From: CAIVAT01 sp964473485
Lineage (GTDB): Bacteria; Bacteroidota; Bacteroidia; Bacteroidales; FEN-979
NCBI GenBank assembly: GCA_964473485.1
Contig: CAYYPH010000002.1
Location: 186,001-250,000 of the forward strand
DNA: 64,000 nt
Reading direction: 5' to 3'
Position 1 is the first letter of the stretch. Every line of letters begins with the position of its first letter. Shown here in pieces: positions 26,273-34,681 of the stretch. Below the pieces are notes generated by a model, which saw nothing but the letters and a program-made list of their open reading frames with translations, searched no databases and had not been told where the DNA came from. The position numbers and the translations under genes were made by a program.

Positions 26273-26476
26273 ATGAAGATCATGTTGAACAATCTTCCGG
26301 AAGAATTTCAGGATAACACATTGACAGTCGCCGATCTGTTAAAGCGTAAGAACTTTACTTTCAAAATGTTGATTGTAAAAATAAACAATGTCCTTGTGCC
26401 AAAAAATGCATACGATCAGCAGGTCATCCGCGATGGCGATGATGTGGTCGTATTGCACCTGATCTCCGGAGGATGA
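26273..26476 (+). CDS. ThiS/MoaD-like sulfur carrier protein
   Basis: A 67-residue beta-grasp protein that ends in Gly-Gly (VVVLHLISGG), the site where a partner E1 enzyme forms the acyl-adenylate and later a thiocarboxylate. The segment VKINNVLVPKNAYDQQVIRDGDD is most like ThiS. It lies just downstream of the ThiF-like gene, its natural partner. MoaE, which would be needed if it were the small subunit of molybdopterin synthase, is not in the window. Confidence 0.85.
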   Translation: MKIMLNNLPEEFQDNTLTVADLLKRKNFTFKMLIVKINNVLVPKNAYDQQVIRDGDDVVVLHLISGG

Positions 26477-26516
26477 TCGGACCATAGCCAAAAATCATGA
26501 ACAGAAAGGTTTTAGA

Positions 26517-27965
26517 ATGATTATTGTTTTCGTTTTATATCTCGCAATTACGGTTTTCCTGGCCTGGTGGTATTCGCGTGGAAACCGAACCAATGAGCAG
26601 TTCGTTTTGGGTGGAAAGCGTTTCGGTGGTACAGCCCTTGCGCTTTCTGAACGGGCCACCGGTGAATCGGCCTGGTTGCTGCTGGGTCTCACCGGGCATG
26701 CTTTCGCCGAGGGTATCTCAGCCATTTGGGTTGCCTTGGGGTGCATTATCGGCATTGCATTTATCTGGTTTTACATGGCCGGCAAACTGCAGGCCCTGAC
26801 CGAACAGACGGGAGCCATGACGGTATCGAGCCTCCTCGGAAGAAGTTTTCCCGGCGCCGAACGATCCATCGGAATGCTGTCGGCTGTAATTGTGGTATTC
26901 TTCTTTGTCTTTTACATTGCAGCCCAGTTCAGCGGTTCCGGCAAGGTACTGCACAAAACATTCAACCTGGACCCTTTCTGGGGTGTCATCATCGCATCGG
27001 TTATTGTTACGTTATATTGTATGATGGGCGGATTCGTCGCGGTCGTTGTCACGGATATCTTCCAGGCCATCCTCATGATCTTCACCCTGGTTGCTTTCCC
27101 GGTTATCGCCTTATTCATCGCCTCTTCACACGGAATCTTTATTATCCGGTCAATCGAGGCAGCAGATCCTGTTCACCTCTCACTGACCCAGGGTAAAACC
27201 GGACTTATGGCCTTTCTTTTCATTATCAGCGGAATGAGTTGGGCACTTGGGTATACGGGTCAGCCGCAGTTGCTCACCCGGATGATGGCCATCAGGAATC
27301 AGAAAGAGGTGAAGACCGCCCGGAATGTGGCCCTGGTTTGGACTCTGCTGGCTTATGCCGGAGCCATCCTGATCGGCATGTTCGGGATAGGCTTTGTTCA
27401 GAGCGGCTTTCTTGCGGCCGATTCAGGAAAACTTGCCGATGATGCCGAGAAGATCCTTCCCGTCATGGTTATGATGTTTGTAAATCCGATTCTTGCAGGT
27501 GTCCTTCTTTCAGGCGTCATATCGGCCATGATGTCGACCGCCTCCTCAGAACTCACAGTTTCATCAGCTTCCATAACCGAAGATATCGTGACGAAGGTTT
27601 TCGGAAAAACCGATCATAACAGGAAGAAACTGATCATGAACCAGCTGATGACCTTCCTGGTTGGTGCCGTTGCCATCGTTTTTGCCTTGACCATGTCGGA
27701 AACGGTATACGGTCTTGTTTCCTATGCCTGGTCGGGCATCGGCTCCTCCTTCGGCCCGGCATTGATACTTCTGCTTTTCTGGAAAAAACTCTCGAGGGCA
27801 GGTGTGTATGCTTCGCTGATCACGGGTACCCTTTCAACGATCATATGGAAGGAGTTCTTTGAGGAAATGACCGGCGTTTCGGAACGACTCACCAGCTTTG
27901 CCCTTGCCTTTCTGATGGCCTGGATCTTTTCACTTGTTCTTCCTGAGAAGAAAAAGACCGCTTAG
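26517..27965 (+). CDS. Sodium/solute symporter family transporter (proline-permease-like)
   Basis: Inner-membrane transporter of 482 residues with about 13 hydrophobic segments. Typical features of the solute:sodium symporter family are the N-terminal GRTNEQFVLGGKRFGG-like region with SERATGESAWLLLGLTG, the sodium-site segment MSWALGYTGQPQLLTRMMAIRN and LSGVISAMMSTASSELTVSSASI. These are closest to PutP-type proline permeases, which would suit the proline-breakdown gene at 17687, though the two are not adjacent. It ends in a 4-nt overlap with the convergent folC. Confidence 0.88.
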   Translation: MIIVFVLYLAITVFLAWWYSRGNRTNEQFVLGGKRFGGTALALSERATGESAWLLLGLTGHAFAEGISAIWVALGCIIGIAFIWFYMAGKLQALTEQTGAMTVSSLLGRSFPGAERSIGMLSAVIVVFFFVFYIAAQFSGSGKVLHKTFNLDPFWGVIIASVIVTLYCMMGGFVAVVVTDIFQAILMIFTLVAFPVIALFIASSHGIFIIRSIEAADPVHLSLTQGKTGLMAFLFIISGMSWALGYTGQPQLLTRMMAIRNQKEVKTARNVALVWTLLAYAGAILIGMFGIGFVQSGFLAADSGKLADDAEKILPVMVMMFVNPILAGVLLSGVISAMMSTASSELTVSSASITEDIVTKVFGKTDHNRKKLIMNQLMTFLVGAVAIVFALTMSETVYGLVSYAWSGIGSSFGPALILLLFWKKLSRAGVYASLITGTLSTIIWKEFFEEMTGVSERLTSFALAFLMAWIFSLVLPEKKKTA

Positions 27966-29257
27966 ATCACTTCGGCCACCACGAAGTTGCTGCCGCCCAC
28001 GAAAATAAGATCATCTTCATGGGCATTGCTTAGTGCAGCGTCGAGAGCCGACCTTACCGAAGGATAAACCGCTCCTTGCAGTCCGGATTCCCGGGCATGT
28101 TTTTGCAGGAGTTCAGCATCCAGCCCTCTCGGAATATCGGGCTTGCAGAAATAGTAACTGGCAGCGACAGGTAAAAGGCACAGTATCCCGTCGAGCGATT
28201 TGTCATTCACCGTTCCATAAACAAAATGAAGCTTTCTGTATGAAATTCCGGCAAGTTGCCTGACAACTTCCCTGATGCCTCCCTCATTATGACCCGTATC
28301 GCATATCACGTTGGGATGTTTCCCGAGGATCTGCCATCTGCCCATAAAACCGGTGTTTCTGATGACACCTTTTAAACCTTGACAGAATACTTTATCGCTG
28401 ATCTGAAATCCGGCCTCTCTCAACATCACCACAGCTCCCATCACGGTGACTACATTTTTATGCTGGTAATTACCCTTCAGCGGTAATTCTATCTTCATGA
28501 GCTTTTCATGATCAGCGCTGTACAGGGTGAGATGTTGCGTTTTACAGGGAATTTCTGATATTTTAAATGGTTCAACGTTAAACTGCTGATCGGCAAAGAG
28601 GATATCCGACCCGCATTCAGATGCCCTGTCAAGAAATACATGCCGGATCTCCTCCTGGGTTTCTCCGATCACCACAGGTATCCCGGGTTTGATGATCCCT
28701 GCCTTCTCAATGGCGATCTTTTCGCAGGTATTACCAAGGAACTGGGTGTGATCGAGACTGACATTGGTGATGACCGACAGTTCGGGGGTAATGATGTTGG
28801 TCGAATCGAGACGGCCGCCGAGACCCACTTCAATTACGGCAATATCGACCTGCATGTCGCGGAAATAAGAGAAAGCCATACCCACCGTCAATTCAAAAAA
28901 CGAAGGCTGGAATTTCTCGTATTCTTTCCTGAATTTCCGGATGAAGGAGGTTACGTAGCTTCGCTGGATCATTCTTCCATCCACCCTGATCCGTTCCCGG
29001 AAATCCTTCAGGTGTGGCGAGGTGTACAAGCCGGTCCTGTATCCCGCGGACTGCAGAACCGAGGCCAGCATGTGAGAGACCGATCCTTTTCCATTTGTTC
29101 CTGTGATATGAATGGATTTGAATGAATCCTGGGGATTGCCGGCGAGATTGCACAGGGAGATGGTATTGTCGAGGTTTGCCTTATAGGCTGATGCACCCAC
29201 CCGGTAGTACATCGGGAGTTGTGCATAAAGGTAATCAAGTGTCTGTTTATAATTCAT
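27962..29257 (-). CDS. folC: Folylpolyglutamate synthase/dihydrofolate synthase
   Basis: Mur-ligase-family enzyme that adds glutamate to dihydropteroate and folates with ATP. Motifs are MYYRVGASAYKANLDNT, the P loop HITGTNGKGSVSHML, the DSTNIITPELSVITNVSLDHTQFLG segment and CDTGHNEGGIREVV. The 431-residue length is normal. I start at the ATG of MNYKQTLDYLY; an upstream TTG in frame at 29272 is less likely. Confidence 0.95.
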   Translation of the reverse strand: MNYKQTLDYLYAQLPMYYRVGASAYKANLDNTISLCNLAGNPQDSFKSIHITGTNGKGSVSHMLASVLQSAGYRTGLYTSPHLKDFRERIRVDGRMIQRSYVTSFIRKFRKEYEKFQPSFFELTVGMAFSYFRDMQVDIAVIEVGLGGRLDSTNIITPELSVITNVSLDHTQFLGNTCEKIAIEKAGIIKPGIPVVIGETQEEIRHVFLDRASECGSDILFADQQFNVEPFKISEIPCKTQHLTLYSADHEKLMKIELPLKGNYQHKNVVTVMGAVVMLREAGFQISDKVFCQGLKGVIRNTGFMGRWQILGKHPNVICDTGHNEGGIREVVRQLAGISYRKLHFVYGTVNDKSLDGILCLLPVAASYYFCKPDIPRGLDAELLQKHARESGLQGAVYPSVRSALDAALSNAHEDDLIFVGGSNFVVAEVI

Positions 29258-29321
29258 TGAACGAATAAGCAAAATTCATTTGACTCCCAACCGACAGAAT
29301 AACGTACCTTCATTCATTTCA

Positions 29322-30473
29322 TTACTTCAGATAAGGCAATACAACCGTACCGCCTGATGAATCCCTGCTGGCGCCTGTCACGCTGGCGAGGCAATTCGTT
29401 TCGCTTCTCCATCGCAGGACTCCTAGAAAAGCAAATATCAGGGCTTCCTTGAAACCAACCGTGCGTTCATCGGGAATAATGATATCGCAGGAATTGTGAT
29501 CCCTGATCATTCCGACCAGAAAACGGTTATGGGCGCCACCTCCCGTGACCAGCATTTTCTTTTTCGGCAATTCCGGGCCAGATCCTTTATGACCAGTGCC
29601 GCCGGGCGCCGGCCCGGTGGAGCTGGTTTCACCTGTTCCGGTAACTGTGACCCGCCGGACCTGCATGGCGATGTGTTTACAGAAGGTAGCGAGCAGCGAC
29701 GAGATCGCTTCTGTTTTGTTCCCCGGACGAAGATATGGTTCAAACAGTGGTACGACCGTAGCAAAAACCCACTCTTTGCCGAGTGACTTCGGGGGAGCCT
29801 GCTGGTAATAAGCGAGCTCGTTCAGCTGGTTCAGCAGTGGCACAATCACGGTTCCCATGGAGGCCATCTGCCCGTCACGGTCGAATTCACGGTCAACCAT
29901 TCGCGACAGATAATTCAGAATGATATTGACCGGGCAAATATCGAAAGCAATACGACCGGTTTCCGTTTCAAAGGAAATATTTGAGAAACCGCCAAGGTTC
30001 AGGCAGTAGTCGTAATCAGCGAACAGGAAGCGGTCGCCCACCGGAACAAGCGGAGCTCCCTGGCCTCCCAGTGCTACATCCAGTGAACGGAAGTCGCTGA
30101 TCACCGGTTTCCCCGTCTCTGCCGCGATAGCCGACCCGTTCCCGATCTGCGTCGTAAACTGGTTGGCGGGCTGGTGAAAGATAGTATGACCGTGGGATGC
30201 AATAAAATCGGGATCAATCCCATTCCTGTCCATGAAATCACGGCAAAGCTTACCGGTCAAATGACCATATTCGGCGTCGGTGCGGGCAAAATCCAGTGCA
30301 GTGGTTGTTTCCAGGTTTGCAAGCCTTTGCTGCCATGCCCTGGTGTAAGTCACGGTTTCGGAACAGATTATTTTGTAACTCCAGCCATTCCGGCCTTCTT
30401 CAAACTCACAGTATGCCATGTCAAGGCCGTCGAGGCTTGTTCCTGACATCAATCCGATAACCCGGTATCTCAT
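29322..30473 (-). CDS. anmK: Anhydro-N-acetylmuramic acid kinase
   Basis: Phosphorylates 1,6-anhydro-MurNAc while opening the anhydro ring, part of cell-wall recycling. The ATP site is GLMSGTSLDGLD near the N-terminus; SHGHTIFHQP, GNGSAIAAETGKPVISDFR, LNLGGFSNIS and VTGGGAHNRFL are typical of the family. A Gly/Pro/Ser/Thr-rich insert (roughly residues 285-310) sits just before VTGGGAHN and is not a usual family feature. I start at ATG 30473; the longer frame would begin with TTG at 30491. Confidence 0.95.
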   Translation of the reverse strand: MRYRVIGLMSGTSLDGLDMAYCEFEEGRNGWSYKIICSETVTYTRAWQQRLANLETTTALDFARTDAEYGHLTGKLCRDFMDRNGIDPDFIASHGHTIFHQPANQFTTQIGNGSAIAAETGKPVISDFRSLDVALGGQGAPLVPVGDRFLFADYDYCLNLGGFSNISFETETGRIAFDICPVNIILNYLSRMVDREFDRDGQMASMGTVIVPLLNQLNELAYYQQAPPKSLGKEWVFATVVPLFEPYLRPGNKTEAISSLLATFCKHIAMQVRRVTVTGTGETSSTGPAPGGTGHKGSGPELPKKKMLVTGGGAHNRFLVGMIRDHNSCDIIIPDERTVGFKEALIFAFLGVLRWRSETNCLASVTGASRDSSGGTVVLPYLK

Positions 30474-30518
30474 CTGAAACGTTTTCTGCAAATTTATAAA
30501 TGATCGCCTGGTGACAAC

Positions 30519-31814
30519 CTAAAGCACATCGGCCAGCATTTCAAGCCTGATCCCCCGCGATCCTTTCAGTAAAATGGTCTCGTTGTCGGGATGCTGATGC
30601 GTAAACCAAAGCTTTGCCAGTGCAACATCTTCGAAGCAGGTATTCTCGCGGCGGTCATTCAGCCTGGTAAACCTGGGACCCACGAGGTAAACCCGGTTGA
30701 ACCCGAGATCTGTGATCAAATCAAGTATGGCCTGATGTTCCTGGTCGGATGTTTCTCCTAATTCGAGCATGTCGCCAAGTATTACTGTTTTGTTGTTGTG
30801 CTTTGTCGCGGCGAATGCTTCCAGGGCTGCCTTCATACTGCCGGGGTTGGCATTGTAGGCGTCGAGAATAAGCAGATTGCGTTCCGTTTTCCTTACCTGC
30901 GACCGGTTGTTGGATGGCAGGTAATTTTCCAGGGCGGTTCGGATTTTGACTGGCGAAACCTTGAAATAATGGCCGATGCACGCAGACGCGAGGATGTTCG
31001 GAACGTTGTACTGTCCGTAAATCCGGGTTTTTATTGCCAGTTTCCCGCTTCCCGCAAGGGTTATGGTGACTCCGACCTCGGGACCGGCCGTCAGTTCGTC
31101 GAGGGATGCGTCGGAGCCGGCCGGTCCGTAGGTACATTGCCGGAGGCCTTCAGACAACTGGCAAAGCAGGTCGTCGGAACCATTTACGAACAGCAGGCCG
31201 TTCTTTTTAGCCAGGTACCTGTAGAGTTCGGTTTTCGTTTGTACCACCCCTTCAAATCCACCGAAACCCTCCAGGTGAGCCTTTCCAATGTTGGTTATAA
31301 TGCCGAATCCGGGATCGGCGATGTGGCACAGGGCATCGATCTCGCCCGGATGATTGGCCCCCATTTCAACCACAGCGATCTCAGTGGAGTCATCAATGTC
31401 GAGCAATGTCAAAGGAACCCCGATATGGTTATTCAAATTACCTTGCGTTGAAACAACCCGGAAAGCGGATGAGAGTACGGCATGTATCAGCTCTTTGGTT
31501 GTGGTCTTTCCATTGCTCCCGGTGACACCCACCACCGGGATATTGAACCGGGAGCGATGATAGCGGGCCAGATCCTGCAGCGCTTTGAGACCATCGGGAA
31601 CAAGAATGCACTTTTCGTTACCGGCACAGGCAGGGTCATCAACTACGGCCCAGGAGGCTCCTTCGCTTATCGCCTGGTCAGCGAACAGGTTGCCGTTAAA
31701 GATTTCGCCTTTCAGGGCGAAGAAAATGGATCCCGGAATCACGTTCCGGCTGTCGGTACAAACCTTGCGGCACCCGGTAAAACGGTCGTAGAGCTGAAGA
31801 AGGGTGGGGTCCAT
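30519..31814 (-). CDS. murF: UDP-N-acetylmuramoyl-tripeptide--D-alanyl-D-alanine ligase
   Basis: Adds D-Ala-D-Ala to the peptidoglycan precursor. It has the Mur ligase P loop VTGSNGKTTTKELI, VVEMGANHPGEI, NIGKAHLEGFGG, LDAYNANPGSMKAAL and GDMLELGETSDQEHQ. The 431-residue length is normal. I start at ATG 31814 (MDPTLLQ); a TTG at 31835 gives seven more residues. It lies downstream of gldJ on the same strand, an arrangement also seen near gldJ in other Bacteroidota. Confidence 0.96.
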   Translation of the reverse strand: MDPTLLQLYDRFTGCRKVCTDSRNVIPGSIFFALKGEIFNGNLFADQAISEGASWAVVDDPACAGNEKCILVPDGLKALQDLARYHRSRFNIPVVGVTGSNGKTTTKELIHAVLSSAFRVVSTQGNLNNHIGVPLTLLDIDDSTEIAVVEMGANHPGEIDALCHIADPGFGIITNIGKAHLEGFGGFEGVVQTKTELYRYLAKKNGLLFVNGSDDLLCQLSEGLRQCTYGPAGSDASLDELTAGPEVGVTITLAGSGKLAIKTRIYGQYNVPNILASACIGHYFKVSPVKIRTALENYLPSNNRSQVRKTERNLLILDAYNANPGSMKAALEAFAATKHNNKTVILGDMLELGETSDQEHQAILDLITDLGFNRVYLVGPRFTRLNDRRENTCFEDVALAKLWFTHQHPDNETILLKGSRGIRLEMLADVL

Positions 31815-31856
31815 GTTGTTCGCTGAGATCTTCAAAGGTTACAATATATAATAGCA

Positions 31857-31884
31857 AACCCCGTCTCCGGGAAGAAACGGGGTT
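31857..31884 (-). terminator. Possible terminator or attenuator hairpin between gldJ and murF
   Basis: AACCCCGT (31857-31864) pairs with ACGGGGTT (31877-31884) around 12 nt. On the minus strand it is followed by TTGCTATTATAT, a poor T tract, so termination may be partial. Confidence 0.4.
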
Positions 31885-31903
31885 CGGTTCAATGATTCAT
31901 TTT

Positions 31904-33379
31904 TTATCGTCCGGCGATGGAACCACCCACGCGGGTCATGGCACACCTGAAGCCGATTGCATCGGAGGCGTCGTTTTCATCGAGATAGCGACGGGTGCCA
32001 GGACTCATATAATAGGCGGGATCCTTCCAGCTGCCGCCTTTGTAAACCCGGGCATGGTCGGTGATCAGCGAACTCATGCCGTACTGGTACATCAGGTTGG
32101 TTGCGCTTGAATCGCGGGCTCCCTCTTTCCACACGTTATTGTCGATATTCGAGGCAAAGTCACCATCCAGGTAGTTGATGTTGTCGGCCTGGCGGTAATT
32201 CTTCCGGTTCATGGCTTCAGCCGTTGTGATATCACGGTACTTGATCCTTCCCAGGCTGTCCTTTTCGGCCAGGAATCCTTCGGCATCCCTCACCGGAGTC
32301 TTGAAAACGTTGCCACGGAAGGGATGAAGGTCAGACACTTCATACGAATTGAGAGGACGGTAAACATCGAGCACCCATTCGCTCACGTTACCAGCCATGT
32401 TGTAAAGACCATAGTCATTGGGGAAATAAGATCCGCAGGGGGCAGGAATGTTGGCGCCGTCATTCAGATTACCGGCTACTCCCATATAATCACCTTTGCC
32501 ACGCTTGTAGTTATCCATCATGCTCCCGTAATAACGGTTTTCGTCGGTACGTACCTGGCTTCCGTTCCAGGGATAATTCTTACGTTCAACAACCCTTTCG
32601 TACAAGGTATTGCCAACCAGCCCTACCGCGGCATATTCCCACTCGGCTTCGGTCGGAAGCCTGTATTTGGGAAGCATGATACCGTCTTCCATCTTCACTT
32701 TTCTGGTTCCGGTTCCGTTTGGATTGAGATCGGGCAACGGTTTGTCGACCAGGCCTTCGTACTGCCCGGCCAGGTATGCATCGGTGTTGAAGTTATTCTC
32801 ATTTTTCTGGGCAGGATCCATGGCCAGGATTCCCCGTTTGATCAACATCATTTCGTTCACGCGGTCGGTTCTCCAGAGGCAGTAATCATTGGCCTGTGCC
32901 CAGGTAACTCCGACCACCGGATAGTTACGGTAGGCAGGATGACGGAAATAGTATTCAACCATGGGTTCGTTATACGACAGCTTTTGCCTCCAGACAAGCG
33001 TGTCGGGCAGGGCTTTGCGGTAAACACCCGGATAGTCGGTTGCGTAAACCCGGCTCAGCCAGTAAAGATATTCGAGGTAGTCGAGGTTTCGGACTTCGGT
33101 TTCGTCCATATAAAAACTGGCAACCGTCACCCTTTTTGCGCTGTTGTTCCATTCGAACATGACATCATCCTGGGTGTTCCCCATGGTGAAGGTGCCACCT
33201 TCAATGAAAACAAGGCCAGGTCCTGTCTGCTGATCAGCAAACTCCCTGACTTCGAATCCGCCGTTTTTCGGATTGTTGTATTCCCAGCCGGTGGAACGAG
33301 AGGCTTCTTTTTTACAGGAACCCATCAGGAGGATGACTCCGATGAGGGTAGCAAACTGAAGGATTCTGTTCATTTTCAT
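31904..33379 (-). CDS. gldJ: Gliding motility/T9SS lipoprotein GldJ
   Basis: Lipoprotein related to formylglycine-generating enzymes but serving in gliding or type IX secretion in Bacteroidota. The signal MKMNRILQFATLIGVILLMGSC ends in a lipobox Cys. The FGE-sulfatase-like domain is clear: FIEGGTFTMGNT, YMDETEVRNLDYLEYLYW, GVTWAQANDYCLWRTDRVNE, YRLPTEAEWEYAA, YNMAGNVSEWVLDVY and KGGSWKDPAYYMSPGTRRY. The 491-residue length is somewhat below that of Flavobacterium GldJ. I start at ATG 33379; ATG 33373 is also possible. It neighbours the PorP/SprF, PorU and PorV genes, which supports the T9SS role. Confidence 0.9.
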   Translation of the reverse strand: MKMNRILQFATLIGVILLMGSCKKEASRSTGWEYNNPKNGGFEVREFADQQTGPGLVFIEGGTFTMGNTQDDVMFEWNNSAKRVTVASFYMDETEVRNLDYLEYLYWLSRVYATDYPGVYRKALPDTLVWRQKLSYNEPMVEYYFRHPAYRNYPVVGVTWAQANDYCLWRTDRVNEMMLIKRGILAMDPAQKNENNFNTDAYLAGQYEGLVDKPLPDLNPNGTGTRKVKMEDGIMLPKYRLPTEAEWEYAAVGLVGNTLYERVVERKNYPWNGSQVRTDENRYYGSMMDNYKRGKGDYMGVAGNLNDGANIPAPCGSYFPNDYGLYNMAGNVSEWVLDVYRPLNSYEVSDLHPFRGNVFKTPVRDAEGFLAEKDSLGRIKYRDITTAEAMNRKNYRQADNINYLDGDFASNIDNNVWKEGARDSSATNLMYQYGMSSLITDHARVYKGGSWKDPAYYMSPGTRRYLDENDASDAIGFRCAMTRVGGSIAGR

Positions 33380-33497
33380 TGTTGAAAATTTTTGCAAACC
33401 TACATGAAATCGTCAAATTCTGCAAATTTAAAGGCGATCCGATGTGGGTTTTTTGGATGAACTTATTAACCGGTTTTATAATTTTTCGAACATATAA

Positions 33498-34496
33498 CTA
33501 AAAACGGGGACATTTTATTGCCCTGATATGTCTTCTTTTTTCAATACATGGGAACTGCCATGATGCCGATACCTCATGCGCCCCGCCCGAAGCACCTCTC
33601 AGGTTGCTGATCGTGTAATCGTAGCTGTAGCCGACCCGGAGATTTTTGTAATGAAATCCCAGCATGGGAATGATGGCATCGGGATTTTCGAAATTATGCC
33701 TGAACCACAAACCACCAATAAAGGGATCGATGGTAAGGTAAAGGCCGAGGTTCAACTGGTGAAAATTGAACTGCTGCTGATAAAGAATGTTGGGTGAAAG
33801 TGAAAATTCCCTGTCTTCACTTGCGCTTCCGCCTTTGTGGAGATTGATGGTGCCACCGGCGTGCACGGTGATCTTCATGTAGAGCTGGGTTTCATTGTCG
33901 GCATAAAAGCCAATTTTAGGTTGAGAGAGATGATCAACCGCAATGCCACCATAAATAAGATCGTCATAAGCGAGAAACACCCCGGCTGAGAAATCGGGGG
34001 CTCCGACCGATTGCTGATCGGGCTGCTTTTCTGACGTTGGCAGCACAAAGCCGTTAATCGGATCGATCATGTCTTCGAATGTCAGATTCTCCCATGCCAG
34101 CCTGCGCTGGTAATAGGTGGCCTTCAGGGCGCCGCTGGCCTGGAGCCTGCTGGTGATGTTGAATTTGTACGCGTACATCAGGCTTACCATCGTTGTGTTA
34201 AGGTTGCCCCCTCCCGCGCGGTCTGCCATTACCATTAGACCAACCCCGCCATGCAGGAAACCGAAATACTGGTCGTACGAAACGTTGTAGGTGTTAAAGG
34301 CTTTTCCCATGGCCGGCCACTGGTTGCGGTAGTTCGCACCGATCTTAGGACAAATGGTCATACCCGCCAGGGCCGGGTTCAGGTATAGCGGGTTGGCATA
34401 AAATTGCGAAAAATGCGGATCCTGCGCATGGAGACCGGGAGAAAAAAAACAGGTTGCAATGACAGCAATGATAAAGGTTTTCCTTAACACAGGCAT
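33498..34496 (-). CDS. PorP/SprF-family type IX secretion membrane protein
   Basis: Outer-membrane barrel of 332 residues. The signal peptide ends FSPGLHAQ, followed by the family opening DPHFSQFYANPLYLNPALAG and NYRNQWPAMGKAFNTYNVSYD. Family members act in T9SS function or anchor specific cargo proteins with type B sorting domains. It is divergent from porU and upstream of gldJ on the same strand. Many Bacteroidota carry several copies, so whether this is the core PorP or a cargo-specific SprF is undecided. Confidence 0.9.
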   Translation of the reverse strand: MPVLRKTFIIAVIATCFFSPGLHAQDPHFSQFYANPLYLNPALAGMTICPKIGANYRNQWPAMGKAFNTYNVSYDQYFGFLHGGVGLMVMADRAGGGNLNTTMVSLMYAYKFNITSRLQASGALKATYYQRRLAWENLTFEDMIDPINGFVLPTSEKQPDQQSVGAPDFSAGVFLAYDDLIYGGIAVDHLSQPKIGFYADNETQLYMKITVHAGGTINLHKGGSASEDREFSLSPNILYQQQFNFHQLNLGLYLTIDPFIGGLWFRHNFENPDAIIPMLGFHYKNLRVGYSYDYTISNLRGASGGAHEVSASWQFPCIEKRRHIRAIKCPRF

Positions 34497-34681
34497 CAGG
34501 AATCTGCTTGAAAATTAGCGTCTACAATATTACAAAAAAAACCTGTCGGTTGAATCACCCGTAACAATATTCAGTAACTCGAAACGTTTAATTCCGGATT
34601 ATCATATATTCCGATAATTAAATTTTTCAGCGGCAACCTTTTTCATTTATTGCTGTCTTAACAATATCACGGATATTTCTT

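Noticed and set aside
32324..33385. 353-codon open frame on the plus strand opposite gldJ
   Set aside because: Long but entirely antisense to a clear gldJ; its translation has no recognisable domain and the codon pattern is the mirror of gldJ.
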